Below are positions 11,811-22,880 of a stretch of DNA of 64,000 bases, piece by piece. The stretch comes from Callorhinus ursinus (Eukaryota; Chordata; Mammalia; Carnivora; Otariidae): contig NW_020312817.1 of assembly GCF_003265705.1 (NCBI RefSeq), positions 34,920,548-34,984,547 of the forward strand, in the 5' to 3' direction. Every line of letters begins with the position of its first letter. The stretch's first letter is position 1. The translations under genes were made by a program, and so were the position numbers. The notes beneath the pieces are model-generated. The model was not told the DNA's origin. It saw nothing but the letters and a program-made list of their open reading frames with translations, and made no database searches.

Positions 11811-12430
11811 AAGAAAAACATAACTCATTTTTCCACCACTTTCTCTTCTCCCAAATTTCTTTCCAGTCTTCATTTAGATAGAGAACCTCATGATATATGG
11901 TTCATATAATTCCTGTGTTCTACTTTCTTGTTTAACGTCACTTAAACACTTTTCATTGTCCTTGTATAGTCTTCCTCATTTTCATTTTGTGTGGCTGCAT
12001 GGTTTTCCATAGATATACCACAATTTGTTTAACCATTCTCCTGCTGCTGTGCATCATGTTATTTCCAGTTTTCACCATTATAAGTGATTATTCCATAAAC
12101 ATCTAAGTACACATAAAGATTTCCTCTCTTCTTCTTTTGAATTATTTCCTTTGTAGAAGTTGCTAGGACTGGGCGCCTGGGTGGCTCAGTCGTTAAGCGG
12201 CTGCCTTCGGCTCAGGTCATGATCCCAGAGTCCTGGGATCGAGTCCCACATCAGACTCCCTGCTCAGCGGGAAGCCTGCTCTCCCTCTCCCACTCCCCCT
12301 GCTTGTGTTCCTGCTCTCGCTATCTGTCTCTGTCAAATAAATAAATAAAATCTTTTTTTAAAAAAATCATTAAAAAATAAGTTGCTAGGACTGCTATTGC
12401 TATGTGGAAAGGTTTGAATGATTTTAAGGG
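11811..12430. repeat. Ancient LINE-like fragment around a SINE
   Basis: GTGTGGCTGCATGGTTTTCC, CACAATTTGTTTAACCATTC, GTTATTTCCAGTTTTCACCA belong to an old L1 3' segment. The SINE at 12171-12378 interrupts it. Confidence 0.5.
12157..12393 (+). repeat. CAN SINE with 15-bp target-site duplication
   Basis: Full-length body about 12171-12378. AAGTTGCTAGGACTG flanks it at 12157-12171 and 12379-12393. It has the CCCACTCCCCCTGCTTGTG body, the younger lineage in this window. Confidence 0.93.
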
Positions 12431-13627
12431 GTGATGAGCCCTTAAAAAGGCAGTACTGCCAGGTTCATAGCCCATGCCATATCTTGATTTATAAAATTAA
12501 TTATGACACAGAAGGGCCAAGATACTTCCTAAAGCATCACTTACTTCAGTCCTATCCCACACAGTGGTGCAAGTAATAGAAGATGAATGTATCTCCATTA
12601 GCTTATTCCTTACTCCACTGTAGCCTACTTAAAAAAAAAAAAAAGAATCAATTCCTCCCACATTTTAAGTGATGACCTTTGCAATTAAGTCTTAAGAAAC
12701 TCCACAACAAAACCAGGGGGCAAATCAAAGATGTACCTCCTGTGATAAACCCTAGAAATGAAATGAAGGCATACAATGTGTGTGGCAGGAGAGCGGTGGG
12801 GAGGGGATGCAGGTCAGATATGACTGGAACGCCAGTGTCACAGTTGTCCCCTGCAAACTGGTCTCTGGGAGCTGGGTCAAGGCAGCCAAGTTGAAAGCCA
12901 AACACAGACAGCAGCAGCTGTTGAGAATGTAAAGTCTCTGGCCAGAGTGGGTAGAGAGCTGGGTGTGGTTGCCCAAAGGCCAATTTCCACCCCACCCGCC
13001 AGGCCCAGTGACGGGATGAGAGGAGACAGCTTCCCGTGGTGTGTTCCAGTCCTTTCTGGGCTTAGTGGGAACGTCTGTGAGTGCTGGAGAGGGCTGCAAA
13101 CTGCGTGTTGCACCACACACCTCCCTCAACATCATCATCCCCGGAAGACACCGAGTTCTGAGAATGCCAGCGTCCAGAGAGCCAGGATCCAGTACTGACC
13201 TGAAACTACCACACAGTCCCAGTATAGCCCTGCTATAAAGTACAAGTAAATCCCACCGAGGGACTAACTGAAGCTTCAGGGAGTAAGGGGGTCTTTCCTA
13301 CATTGCACAGGTAAGTGCTGAGCTGCATGGGCCATGCCATCCCCTTCAACTATTTCTCAGAATGTTTGACTGGGAGCCCCTGCAGGCTGCATCACTGAGC
13401 AGAGAATCTTCGTTATGCATTTCAACATCACTTTTCTTGGAAACTCTGACTGCTCCACTCTCCAGAAATAATCCGTCAAATTTTTCGCTTTGTTGAAGTC
13501 ATACTGTGAAAACTCCCATAATCAAATTCCCCACATTAGGACCCCTGCTGATACTACATAACAATTGAGTCAAGAAGGAAAACAGGAAGTCAGACACTGA
13601 CATCTGTTTTTTTTCTTTCTCTTTTAA
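12431..13627. other. Unique intergenic DNA, overlapping chance frames
   Basis: GC content rises at 12780-13200 and open frames appear on both strands, none with recognisable protein features. Confidence 0.5.
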
Positions 13628-13824
13628 CTTTTTTTTAAAAGATTTTATTTATTTATTTGAGAGAGAGAGAGAGAGAGCACACGAGCAGGGGGAGGGGCAG
13701 AGGGAGAGGGAGAGGCAGGCTCCTCACTGAGCAGGGAGCCCCATGCGAGGCTCAATCCTGGGACTCCAGGATCATGACCTGAGCCAAAGGCAGACGCTTA
13801 ACCGACTGAGCCACCCAGGCACTC
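13628..13824 (-). repeat. CAN SINE
   Basis: T tail, AAGATTTTATTTATTTATTT, GA-rich body, then TGAGCCACCCAGGCACTCC. CTCTTTTAA-like repeats lie at both borders. Confidence 0.9.
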
Positions 13825-13829
13825 CCTCT

Positions 13830-14110
13830 TTTAATTTTTTAATCATGAAAAATTTTAAACACACACAAAGTGAGAGAGAATGGAATAATAAATCCCCATG
13901 TCCCCACCACCCAGCTTGAACAATCTCCAAATATGCCAATCTTGCTTCATCTGTCACCCCGCTCCACTCCTATACTCCCACAAATATGCACATTTTTCTT
14001 TTCTTTTTTTAAAGGAATTTTTAAAAGCAAGTCCCAGACACAGTGTCATAAATACCGCAGCATACATCTCTAACCAGCAAAGACTTTGTTTTTTGACATA
14101 ACCTCTGTGG
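13830..14110. repeat. Ancient L1M-type fragment
   Basis: CATGAAAAATTTTAAACACA, CCCATGTCCCCACCACCCAG and GCAAGTCCCAGACACAGTGT are a common old LINE segment. Confidence 0.55.
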
Positions 14111-15284
14111 GCACTAGTATTAATTTAGGAACTATTGATATTTGTTGGGCATTGAATATTTGGTGCAAGGTATTAACAGTAAGATCCTTTACAGTTTATT
14201 TCATGAAAGCTCAGCAGAGAAACACCTTGGAAATTCACAAGCTCCCCAGGAGGAAGAAATGGCCTGCCCTGGAGAACATTACTATTTGCATTTTACTCAT
14301 GAAGAAAACTGCTCAGCCAGCTCAGGGTAAGCCGTGGAGAGGCTGCAGTCCAGGATGGCAAAGCTTGGAACAAGAGGCTTGTCAGAGCCTACCTACTCCA
14401 TCCCCCCTTGATATTCAGGGTATTAGAAGGGCATTGTTTCCTCATCTGAAAACGGGCTTTTTTTTTTTTTAACTACCTTACATCTACCACTTGAATTTAC
14501 ATTGTCAAGATAGAAACACCCAGGCTTCTTGAAAAGGTAACACCTTAAAAAAGAGCAGAAGACTTTTGACAAATCCACTTTACTTATCAGGCATGTATGC
14601 ATCAAGAGCACAGGAGATGTTGCTTCATGCAAAAGCAATCTCAGTGTAAGCATTTCTATTTACTATATGCTGTTCCTTTGCAATCCTGCACCTAGTCTAT
14701 ATACCTATACTCGGGATATTTAGGCATAGTAGCTACATTGGGTTGGCTTACCGCAGTAAAGTTGGAGACTGCCTAAGGATAGCCTTGAGGGGAGTCTTCG
14801 ACTCAAGGACAGACTGATAAACCCACTCTCAGTCACGAAGATCCCACACTGGCTTTGGGCTTCTGCCTGCCGCCAGGCCTTCTAATTGAAGTCTCCTATA
14901 CTCGAAACCCCAGGTCAGCTGGCATAGGCAGGCAGCATACTGCTGATTTCCCCTTGTTAATACCCTCCTCCACCCAGCTCTCATCACTTTGTGCAATTTG
15001 CTGCCACAGCATCTGTGTCAGACTCTGATTATCCCAGTTTGGACGGGATGCCCCCTTTAGGTCCAGGCAACTGTGGCTGGAGATTGGGACAAGTTATACA
15101 AAGGAGCTGCTGGGAGCTACCGTTGTGGGTGAGGGCTGTGCATAGAGAGTGGGATGAATTTTGTAACCTGAGCCAGCACTGTACATAATGCCCACTAGAA
15201 ACTGAGCTGTTCTCACATACTTTGAGAAATGTTCCCTCCATCTAGACCACCCTTCAGATACCTGAGGTATGTGACTTGCTCCTT
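14111..15284. other. Unique intergenic DNA, nothing recognised
   Basis: A T-run at 14458-14470; otherwise no repeat or gene seen. Confidence 0.5.
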
Positions 15285-15540
15285 TGCCACCTTCACTTCT
15301 TTCAGGTCTCTGCACAAGTCCCCATTATCAGACAAGCCTTCCCTACCACCCACGTCCAATAACACACATCAACTGCCACTAGCAACCCCTTTATTCCGCC
15401 TTGTTTCCCCTTATCACAACCTGACACATTTATTATATTTTTTCTATTTTGGCCACTACTGTATCCCCTCAACTTAGAACAGTGGCAGGTATAAAGCAAG
15501 GGCTCAACACATTTATGCTGAATGAGCAATCTCCTCAAGA
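15285..15540 (+). repeat. L2 LINE 3' end
   Basis: AGACAAGCCTTCCCTACCAC, ACTGTATCCCCTCAACTTAG, AACAGTGGCAGGTATAAAGC, GGGCTCAACACATTTATGCTGAATGAG in part: the L2 3' end in order. Confidence 0.75.
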
Positions 15541-15552
15541 ACAAGGTCTTGT

Positions 15553-15754
15553 GGGGCGCCTGCATAGCTCAGTTGTTAAGCGTCTGCCTTCGGCTCAGGT
15601 CATGATCCCGGGGTCCTGGGATCGAACCCCAAGTCGGGCTCCCTGCTCAGGGGGAGAGCCTGCTTCTCCCTCTCCCACTCCCCCTGCTTGTGTTCCTGCT
15701 CTCGCTGTCGCTCTCTCTGTCAAATAAATAAAATCTTTAAAAAAAAAAAAAAAA
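15553..15754 (+). repeat. CAN SINE
   Basis: GGGGCGCCTGCATAGCTCAG head, CCCACTCCCCCTGCTTGTG body, AAATAAATAAAATCTTT and a long A tail. The head carries a GGTGG to CATAG change. Confidence 0.9.
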
Positions 15755-16079
15755 GACTATATCCCTCTCAGAGCTACACCACTGAAAGGTGTTCCTTCAA
15801 CAACAGAAAGATTTATTACTCTCTTCCCCCACAGAAAAACCGCAAAAATATTTCCAACTTGACTCTAGTAGTGAGTTCCAAGTTTCATTAAAGAACTGGC
15901 CAGATGCTTCCTCCTAGCTTGTGTGGGAAGAAGTTAAGATAAAGAGCATTTGAAACTCTACCTCGGCACACCTGCCTCATACCTTATTCCCTTCTGATAT
16001 GTCTTCCTCTTTCCCCCAGGTCAGGGATATAGACCTGCCTCCCCAGGCACCTGGGGCTCTAGAAGCCCCCTGACCCCTC

Positions 16080-16200
16080 TCCATCTGGTATTAATAACAG
16101 ATGGTTCTTATTGAATTGCACACCTGCTATAAACCAGGCACTGCACCTTACAAATTGCCTCGAATTCTTAACCCCCAAACTGGAAAAAGCTGTAACCTGA
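16080..16200 (+). repeat. MIR-like fragment
   Basis: GCACACCTGCTATAAACCAG, GCACTGCACCTTACAAATTG and AATTCTTAACCCCCAAACTG resemble the 3' half of MIR. Confidence 0.4.
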
Positions 16201-16463
16201 GTGCTGTCTGGACAGCCCCTGTAATCTTGACTTTTTCTTTTTCTGCCTTTGTTACCAAGAATCACTTTCTTCCAGTGTATTTGCAGAAAGGGAGTTGGTC
16301 TCTCAGCTCCAAAGCCAGTCCAGGCTGCGGCCTGTTCCTCTGCTTTCACCTGCTCCTAAATTCCACATTCAGCCAAGGTCTCCGCTCGCTCTGGTGTGGG
16401 TCCTAGCCTATGCTCTGAGGCTGCCATTCTTCTTCAATGTGACACTGACAGTGGTCTCAGGGG

Positions 16464-16905
16464 TGTAGTAGACAGAATAATGGCCCCCCAAGAATGCCCA
16501 TATCCTGGATCCTGTGAATGTGTTACCTTACATGGCAAAGGACTTTGCGGATGTGATTAAGTTAAGGACCTTGAGATGGGGAGATTATCCTGGGGAACGT
16601 GGTGTAATCACAAGGGTCCTTATAAGGGAAAGAGGGAGGCAGGAGAGTAAGAGTCAGAAAAGGAGAGATGGTGAGGGAAGCAGAAGTCAGAGAGATGTGA
16701 GGAAGGGGCTGAGGAATTCAGGCAATCTTTAGGAGCTGAAAGCAGTAAGAAAACAGATTCTAGCCTAGAGTCTCCAAAAGGAACACAGCCCTGCCAACAT
16801 CTTGACTTTAGGTCTTCTGACCTCCAGATGGGTAAGATGACAAATCTGTGGTGTTTTTAAACCACTTAAGTTTGTGGTAATTTGTCATACTAGCAAGAGA
16901 AAACA
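16464..16905 (+). repeat. MLT1-type LTR (ERVL-MaLR)
   Basis: Text in order: ATAATGGCCCCCCAAGAATG, TGTTACCTTACATGGCAAAG, GATGTGATTAAGTTAAGGAC, ACAAGGGTCCTTATAAG, and GTTTGTGGTAATTTGTCATA near the end. This is an ancient solitary LTR; no retroviral genes flank it. Confidence 0.85.
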
Positions 16906-17179
16906 ATTCAAGGGATGATGCAGGGAAACCACACTTGCCTTTGTTGTCTTATACACACATGGATAAACCACTTTGTTTTAAGTTTGGGATAAGTACAAGG
17001 GGAAAAAAAAGGTGGATATTAAATATGATCGTTCCCAGAGCCCAGTGGAAGAAGGAAAAGCCCTTCACAAGGTCCCTTCATCATCCCCCATTTCCTAGCA
17101 CTGCTCACCAGTCCAAGGCCCACCCTCTTTTTCTTCATTTCCTCTGTAAACCCACTGTTCTCTTCTCCATGGTGAAATT

Positions 17180-17270
17180 CATTCACTCAGCAAACATTTA
17201 CTGAGTACCTACTATGTCCCAGGCACTGTTCTAGGTATTGGGAATAGAACAGTGAACACAACAGAAAATA
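17180..17270 (+). repeat. L2-like fragment
   Basis: CAGCAAACATTTACTGAGTA then CCTACTATGTCCCAGGCACT and GTTCTAGGTATTGGGAATAG, a common ancient LINE segment. Confidence 0.6.
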
Positions 17271-17806
17271 ATACAAGCTATCACAGGGCTTATGTTTTAA
17301 TGCAACCCTCCTTTCATGATATTCCCACCCAACAAGGGCTACCCAACCCTTACCCTCTACCCCAAATATGATCATCTGTAAGATAGAAATGACACACAAC
17401 AATATACTTCTCAAAGTCTGAGTTACTCCATTAAGGATCATGCCATGTAGTTAGATGATTCCCAGAGTAATCCACGGTGGGCTTCATTTCCCCAGGTCTT
17501 GTTCTCTTCCGAGTCCCTCTGCCAACACAAAGTCAAGATACCCCTCCTCATTCTTCCTGTGGTCTTCTGATCTCCTGTGAGTAACTCTTAGATCACATAC
17601 ACACACACCCCAAAGACAAACCATCAGTCTCAGTCTAAATCCATGTTAAGGAGGCTGCTTCCTAAAGGTAACATATTCTGCCCAACTAAATAAAGATATG
17701 GCTTTACTTTTTCATACAGAGCAGCCCCAAATCCCCCTTCTCAGCCTCCACCTGTAAACTGTGCCTACATGTGCACCAGAAACACCACCTGTCACTGTGC
17801 CTTTCT
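17271..17806. other. Unique intergenic DNA, nothing recognised
   Basis: No gene or repeat recognised. Confidence 0.5.
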
Positions 17807-18061
17807 AAAAGGAAAGACCTTGGGGGCGCCTGGGTGGCTCAGTTGGTTAAGCGACTGCCTTCGGCTCAGGTCATGATCCTGGAGTCCCGGGATCGAGTCC
17901 CACATCGGGCTCCCTGCTCAGCGGGGAGTCTGCTTCTCCCTCTGACCCTCTTTCCTCTCGTGCTCTCTATCTCTCATTCTCTCTCTCTCAAATAAATAAA
18001 TAAATAAATCTTTAAAAAAAAAATAAAAATAAATAAATAAATAAATAAAAGGAAAGACCTT
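17807..18061 (+). repeat. CAN SINE with 15-bp target-site duplication
   Basis: SINE 17822-18046 with a perfect AAAAGGAAAGACCTT on both sides. The body has CTCTGACCCTCTTTCC, marking the second lineage, and a long mixed AAAT tail. Confidence 0.94.
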
Positions 18062-18489
18062 CAGTCATTACCATCATCCCCTGCTACCCAGAGAACGGGT
18101 AGAAGTTTGATAGATGTGCTTTTTTGATACATCGAACCATGTGAAATTCCTACCCAGGGCTTCCTCTACTAACAGATTCCACCAGGAAGTGAATCCGCAC
18201 CCTGTGGCCCCCATCCATAACAAACCCTGGAGAGTTATGAGACTTTTCTTCTTCCAGTTCTAGAAGGAACCCCCAAGGGTAAGTACATTTTAATCACTTA
18301 AAATGATCCTCCCCTCTTCTCTTATGGTCTTTTTTTAAGCAAATAATACACAGGCACCATCAGGCAAATACTTTTGATTAAAGCAAATGTTACCTCTCTG
18401 GGCATTGAGAATTGCAGAAGGAAAGAGTAAGCTATCAATTCCCATTAAGCTTACCACCATTAGCTCTATAATGCTGGTTGCGGAGTAAT
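18062..18489. other. Unique intergenic DNA, nothing recognised
   Basis: No gene or repeat recognised. Confidence 0.5.
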
Positions 18490-18735
18490 TATTGCAATAT
18501 AAATAATAATACATTGATTATGTGTTTACTTGGTGCCAGGGACTTTACTAAATTGCATTTGCTCATTAGTCCTCACCAATGAGTCACCTCAACTGTCCAT
18601 ATTTTACAGATGAGAAAATGGAGGTCAGGAAGGGTTAAGAAAATTGTTCCAAGGTCACACTGCTCTTTGGTGGCAGAGCCAGGGCTCCAGTGCAGGCTTT
18701 CCTGCCAGCCAGACCCTGACCACTATACAATACTG
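18490..18735 (+). repeat. MIR
   Basis: Has ATTGATTATGTGTTTACTTG, TTTTACAGATGAGAAAATGG and CAAGGTCACACTGCTCTTTG in MIR order. Confidence 0.8.
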
Positions 18736-18933
18736 CTATGCCATGCTTTAATAACTGGGAGGCTATCCAGGGTAGTACCTTCCCATTAGAGTGGAAAACT
18801 TCCAAGTGAAGATAATAAAAGAGGAAAGGAAAGACAGGTTTCATGAGCCAATACGATCACCCTGAGAATTAAACATAGATAAGAAGAAACCTGAAGCCAG
18901 GAACAAGAAATACTTTTTAAATTAGAGCCAACT

Positions 18934-19141
18934 GGGGCTCCTGGGTGGCTCAGTCAGTTAAGCATCTGCCTTTGGCTCAGATCATGATCCTGGCGTCCTG
19001 GGATAGAGCCCCGCTTCGGGCTCCCTGCTCAGTGGGGAGCCTGCTTCTCCCTCTCCCTCTTCCTGCTGCTCTCCCTGCTTGAGCTCTCTCTCTCTCTCTG
19101 TCAAATAAATAGATAAAATCTTTAAATGAATAAATAAATAC
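18934..19141 (+). repeat. CAN SINE
   Basis: GGGGCTCCTGGGTGGCTCAG head to an AAATAGATAAAATCTTT tail. Imperfect duplications surround it (ATTAGAGCCAACTG, ATTACAGCCAATTG). Confidence 0.9.
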
Positions 19142-20149
19142 ATTACAGCCAATTGAGCAATGGTCAGTTGGAAAACTTGTGGTTTAGAGTCAACAGTGGT
19201 GTCAGGACTGGTGGCAACATTTATTTTGAAAGTGTCAAGGACTGCCACCTCTATTTAGATGTCTTTAATAAATGAGAGTCTAAAATACTCTAAAGAGAAT
19301 CCCAGCAGAGACCACAAGCCAAAAATCCTTGGCTTCCAAAATAACGGGGGCTGCCTCTTCCCAAGTTACCACGCACAGAAGCAAAACTTGGCAGAGTCTG
19401 AAACAAAGGATTTTGGTCTTGTTCCTACCATTGCTTCCACAGAAGGAAGCAAAGCAAACCACTGGGTTCTATCTACAGCAACTCCTGAGCACGCAGACCT
19501 CGTCAGGTGCTGCTCAGAAGAGGATCCCACCCTGCTCTTTGCCCAGGGAAATCGGCCCTTCTGGAGGCAGCTTTTAAAGACCTAAGTGCAGGGCGGACTT
19601 CTTCTAGCCCTACTTCTTTTCTGCAGAGTTCTGTTTCTTGGGGAACTTTTCCACATATAATCAAGCTGCTACTCTGACACCATTTTCATTGAGTAATTCA
19701 TGGTGATGTCACACCGGCCAGGCACTAGGGGAAGCCCTGCTTTTATGGGTTGGCTCTTAATTTAGGAATTTTTATTTTCTGACTTCCCTCCCTTTTTTGC
19801 TGGACTCCACTGCTTTTGAGCAAGATGCCTGAGTGGTGAAGTGTTGCCTGCTTTTGAGAAAAGGAATTCCTGCTCGTTGAGAGGCAAGTGATTGAGTGAA
19901 GGCAAAATGTGCGTCCTGTAATAATAGTACATCTTAATTGGAGAGTTGGCAGGAGAGGAAGGATGTGTGGGCCCAGTGTGGGCTCTGTGTTCATGATGGG
20001 GTTCATCAGGCCAAGCCCAGAAGGCGGGCTGGGGATTCACAGCTGCTCCCTGGTGGGTGCCACAGTCCTGTGTACCTGGGGAGCCAACGGGCTCCTCCCC
20101 GGCACCTGGGCAACCACATCTAACCCACATCCCCACCTTCCTTCCTCAC

Positions 20150-20350
20150 CTCTCTGCTGTTCTGTGCAGCCAGCCGAGCCGGCAAAGGCAAAGACGAGCT
20201 TGGCAAACCTCGCCTGTAAAAGCCTAATCCAAACAGCATGTCGCTGAGCTCAGCAGGGTGACTCATGCGCAGTGAAGTGTGAGGCCAGCGAGCAGAGATT
20301 AGGATCTGGCCCGCCCGCCAGCCTACCCTGCACTTCCTTTGATCAACTCT
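20150..20350. promoter_or_regulatory. Candidate cis-regulatory block (AP-1 and MAF-like motifs)
   Basis: Unique, moderately GC-rich DNA in a SINE-poor stretch. A perfect palindrome GCTGAGCTCAGC (20243-20254) resembles paired MAF half-sites (TCAGCA), and a consensus AP-1 site TGACTCA lies 4 bases on (20259-20265). Regulatory role is inference only. Confidence 0.35.
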
Positions 20351-20511
20351 GATGGTTTTTAATTCTGCAGAAGCGGCTTCCTGCCAGGGGCAAACACTTC
20401 TTGGTGGAGGCTGGAGCCCTGTCACTGCTGACCTATTTGTCAGTGGCGAGGCTGGTGTGTGTGATAGCACAGGGACACCCTGGGCTCGCAGCCCACCGGA
20501 GCCCAGAGGGG

Positions 20512-20515
20512 AGCC

Positions 20516-20560
<45 letters not shown>
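20512..20560. repeat. (CT)n microsatellite
   Basis: CT units with one CCC interruption; not part of a SINE. Confidence 0.96.
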
Positions 20561-20562
<2 letters not shown>

Positions 20563-21021
20563 GGTGCCCAGGGCGACATCAGAAGCTGGCTCCTTAGCCA
20601 ACACCAGCAAGGCCACGCGTGTGAGCAGTCGGGGACTCTAACCCTGGTGCTGGCATTGGTTAAGTCACCCGGTAGTAAAGAAAAGTGGGGCTCTCTCTAG
20701 GGGATATGTTTTTTCTTTTTTGTAAACTGGGGCATCTCTAAGGACAGTATCTGGCACAAAATGGAGCACTCTCTGGGTTCTTCAAAAGTTCTTTTTTCAC
20801 ATCTGTTTTGCTGGAAATGGAACACATTCGGAGTATATGACTCTCTTGAACTTTTTTTGTCCCTGGTTTGAGTGGAATGGGTTTGCCTCTGGACTCTTCC
20901 AAATCCCCTCAACGACGGATGCCAAGCAGAGCACCTGAAACCCAGGTCTCATTCTCTCTCTTTCCTTCTCATGCCCTATCTGGCTCTCTCCTTTTTCTCT
21001 CTTTTCTCAGAAAGTGGATGA

Positions 21022-21200
21022 GTGATTCTCAACCTTGACTACACATTTTAACCACCCTGGGGGAGTCCGAGGGGGGTTAAAAAAATCCCTATGCCCAAGC
21101 TCCACCCCAGAATAATTCACTGAGTCTCTGAGGGTAGGACCAGATATCAGTCATGTCTAAAGCTCTCCATTGTGCAGGCAAACTTGGGAATCACTGAAAT
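21022..21200. repeat. MER5A-like DNA transposon
   Basis: GTGATTCTCAACCTTGACTA at the left and CTTGGGAATCACTG at the right form the terminal inverted repeats. The middle includes CAAGCTCCACCCCAGAATAA. Confidence 0.6.
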
Positions 21201-21696
21201 TTTGGGGTCTCGTGGCATCCACCATAAGCCCTAAGAATGGGTCTTATCTCCCAGTCTGTCCTCCTCACCACCATTCAGTTTGAGGGCCTTCTGGAGTCTG
21301 GTGTGTGCTTTAACCACGTTAAGGTAAGACGGTATCTGCTTATACAAAATACTGGTTGTAATTTTGAATTATGTGTATACCAGAACCAATTCCAAATACA
21401 TCTTTGCCCCATAGATTCTTTTCATTTAATACAAATGTTTGTGTGGTTTTTTTTTAAAGATGTTGTCTGGTTGGGATAACTAGTCTACATATTAAGAATT
21501 TGCTCATCTGATTAAATGTATCTACCATCCCGCTGAGACTTGGAACAGAGAATGAACGTGAGGAACAGAAAAGCAGAATAGATGGGTCCCACAGGGAAGA
21601 AGTAGGGGATGGTTCGGCACACAGAGCAATGATCAACCCAGTTAGAATTTCTGGGAGGCAGGTTTGTTAGTGCTGGTGACAGGCTGTGAGTGGGGC

Positions 21697-21862
21697 TTCC
21701 AGATAAAATAAGGACCTTTAGTTAAATTTGAATTTCAGACAGGTGGCAGATAATGCAATATTGGGGACATATTTATACTAAAAAATCATTTGTGGTTTAT
21801 CTGAAAATCAAATTTAACTGGGAGTTCTCCATTTTGTTTGCAAATCTAGAAATCCTAGTTGA
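21697..21862. repeat. Palindromic MITE-like DNA element
   Basis: The left arm has AGTTAAATTTGAATTTCAGA and the right arm ATCTGAAAATCAAATTTAACTG. The arms are inverted copies around a centre near 21770 (TATTTATACTAAAAAATC). Such near-perfect palindromes are typical of non-autonomous DNA transposons; I do not name the family. Confidence 0.6.
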
Positions 21863-22380
21863 GGATGGCAGGCTAAAGAGGAGAATCTTGGGCATTTGAG
21901 GGAGTGGTAGGTCTCACCTGGGTGGTTACTGCCCTCCAGGGGTGTAGGGAAAGCGTACAGACACATGGGCCTGTCCCAATGACTGGGGATTGCTACTGGC
22001 ATGTAGTGGGTGTGAACCAGGGTGCCAAACATACTGCAGTAGGTGGAATAGTTCCAATGGAGGAATGTCCCATCTAAAATGCCAATGGCACCCAGACCAG
22101 TGCCACCTATTTCACCATTTTACTGAGAACTGACCCTATCACCTTCACATAGTTGCTCCCTAGAAAGCAGTGCACTGGCCACTCAGAGAAGTTCAGAGAG
22201 TGCCCCCCAGGAAAGAGTCAACCAGACAAAGTCCCAGGTACTTGTCCCAAAGCCTCCTTTAGTCCAACCCAACCATACAGCGGGTCCAACGAAATGAATC
22301 CAAGCCTTCGAAGCTTACAGTAAGTACTGCCTCCTTCAGGAAGCCTTCCTTGACTGCTCCAATCTTCACTGATCTGTCTC

Positions 22381-22505
22381 CTCAACCCCTAAAATCTTTA
22401 TTCTTCTAATTTAGTACTTGAACATATTCTTGTAATACTTTCCCTCAACCCCTAAAATCTTTATTCTTCTAATTTAGCACTTGAACATATTCTTGTAATA
22501 CTTTC
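22381..22505 (+). repeat. 63-bp tandem duplication
   Basis: CTCAACCCCTAAAATCTTTA opens both copies, at 22381 and 22444. Over 62 compared bases only one differs (T at 22415, C at 22478). Recent, non-transposon duplication. Confidence 0.92.
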
Positions 22506-22637
22506 ATGTGTTCTGGCCTGTGAGCTAGTCTCTCTAACTAGCCTGGGGACATCAGAAAAGTGAGATCAAGTTCTGGGTGACTTTGATCATGTTACTGATT
22601 TGTTGGTTGGCTTTGCTATTTGTTATACTTTGCCTCT

Positions 22638-22880
22638 TTTAAAAACTCTGATGTAGGGGCGCCGCCTGGGTGGCTCCATCAGTTAAAAAGCATCTGCCTT
22701 TGGGTTGGGTCATAAATATCCCGGGGTCCTGGAATCGAGCCCCACATCAGGCTCTCTGCTGAGCAGGGAGCCTGCTTCTCCCTCTTCCTCTGCCTGCCGC
22801 TCCCCCTGGTTGTACACGCTCTCTCTCTGTCAAATAAAATAAACAAACAAATAAATAAATCTTTAAAAACTCTGATGTAG
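22638..22880 (+). repeat. CAN SINE with 19-bp target-site duplication
   Basis: SINE 22657-22861; TTTAAAAACTCTGATGTAG is perfect on both sides. The head has a small insertion (GCGCCGCCTGGG). Confidence 0.94.

Larger units (their letters stand above)
19142..22380. other. SINE-poor block
   Basis: About 3.5 kb (to 22637) without a young SINE. Holds the candidate regulatory block, the CT run, a MER5A and a palindromic MITE; 22300-22370 (CTTCAGGAAGCCTTCCTTGA) is L2-like. The rest is unique. Confidence 0.55.

Noticed and set aside
12171..12245. tRNA-like heads of SINEs as tRNA genes (here and in all other copies)
   Set aside because: These are the tRNA-Lys-derived 5' regions of CAN SINEs followed by SINE bodies, not functional tRNAs.
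12648..13238. Several overlapping frames on both strands
   Set aside because: They overlap in up to four frames with no protein likeness; GC rise explains them.
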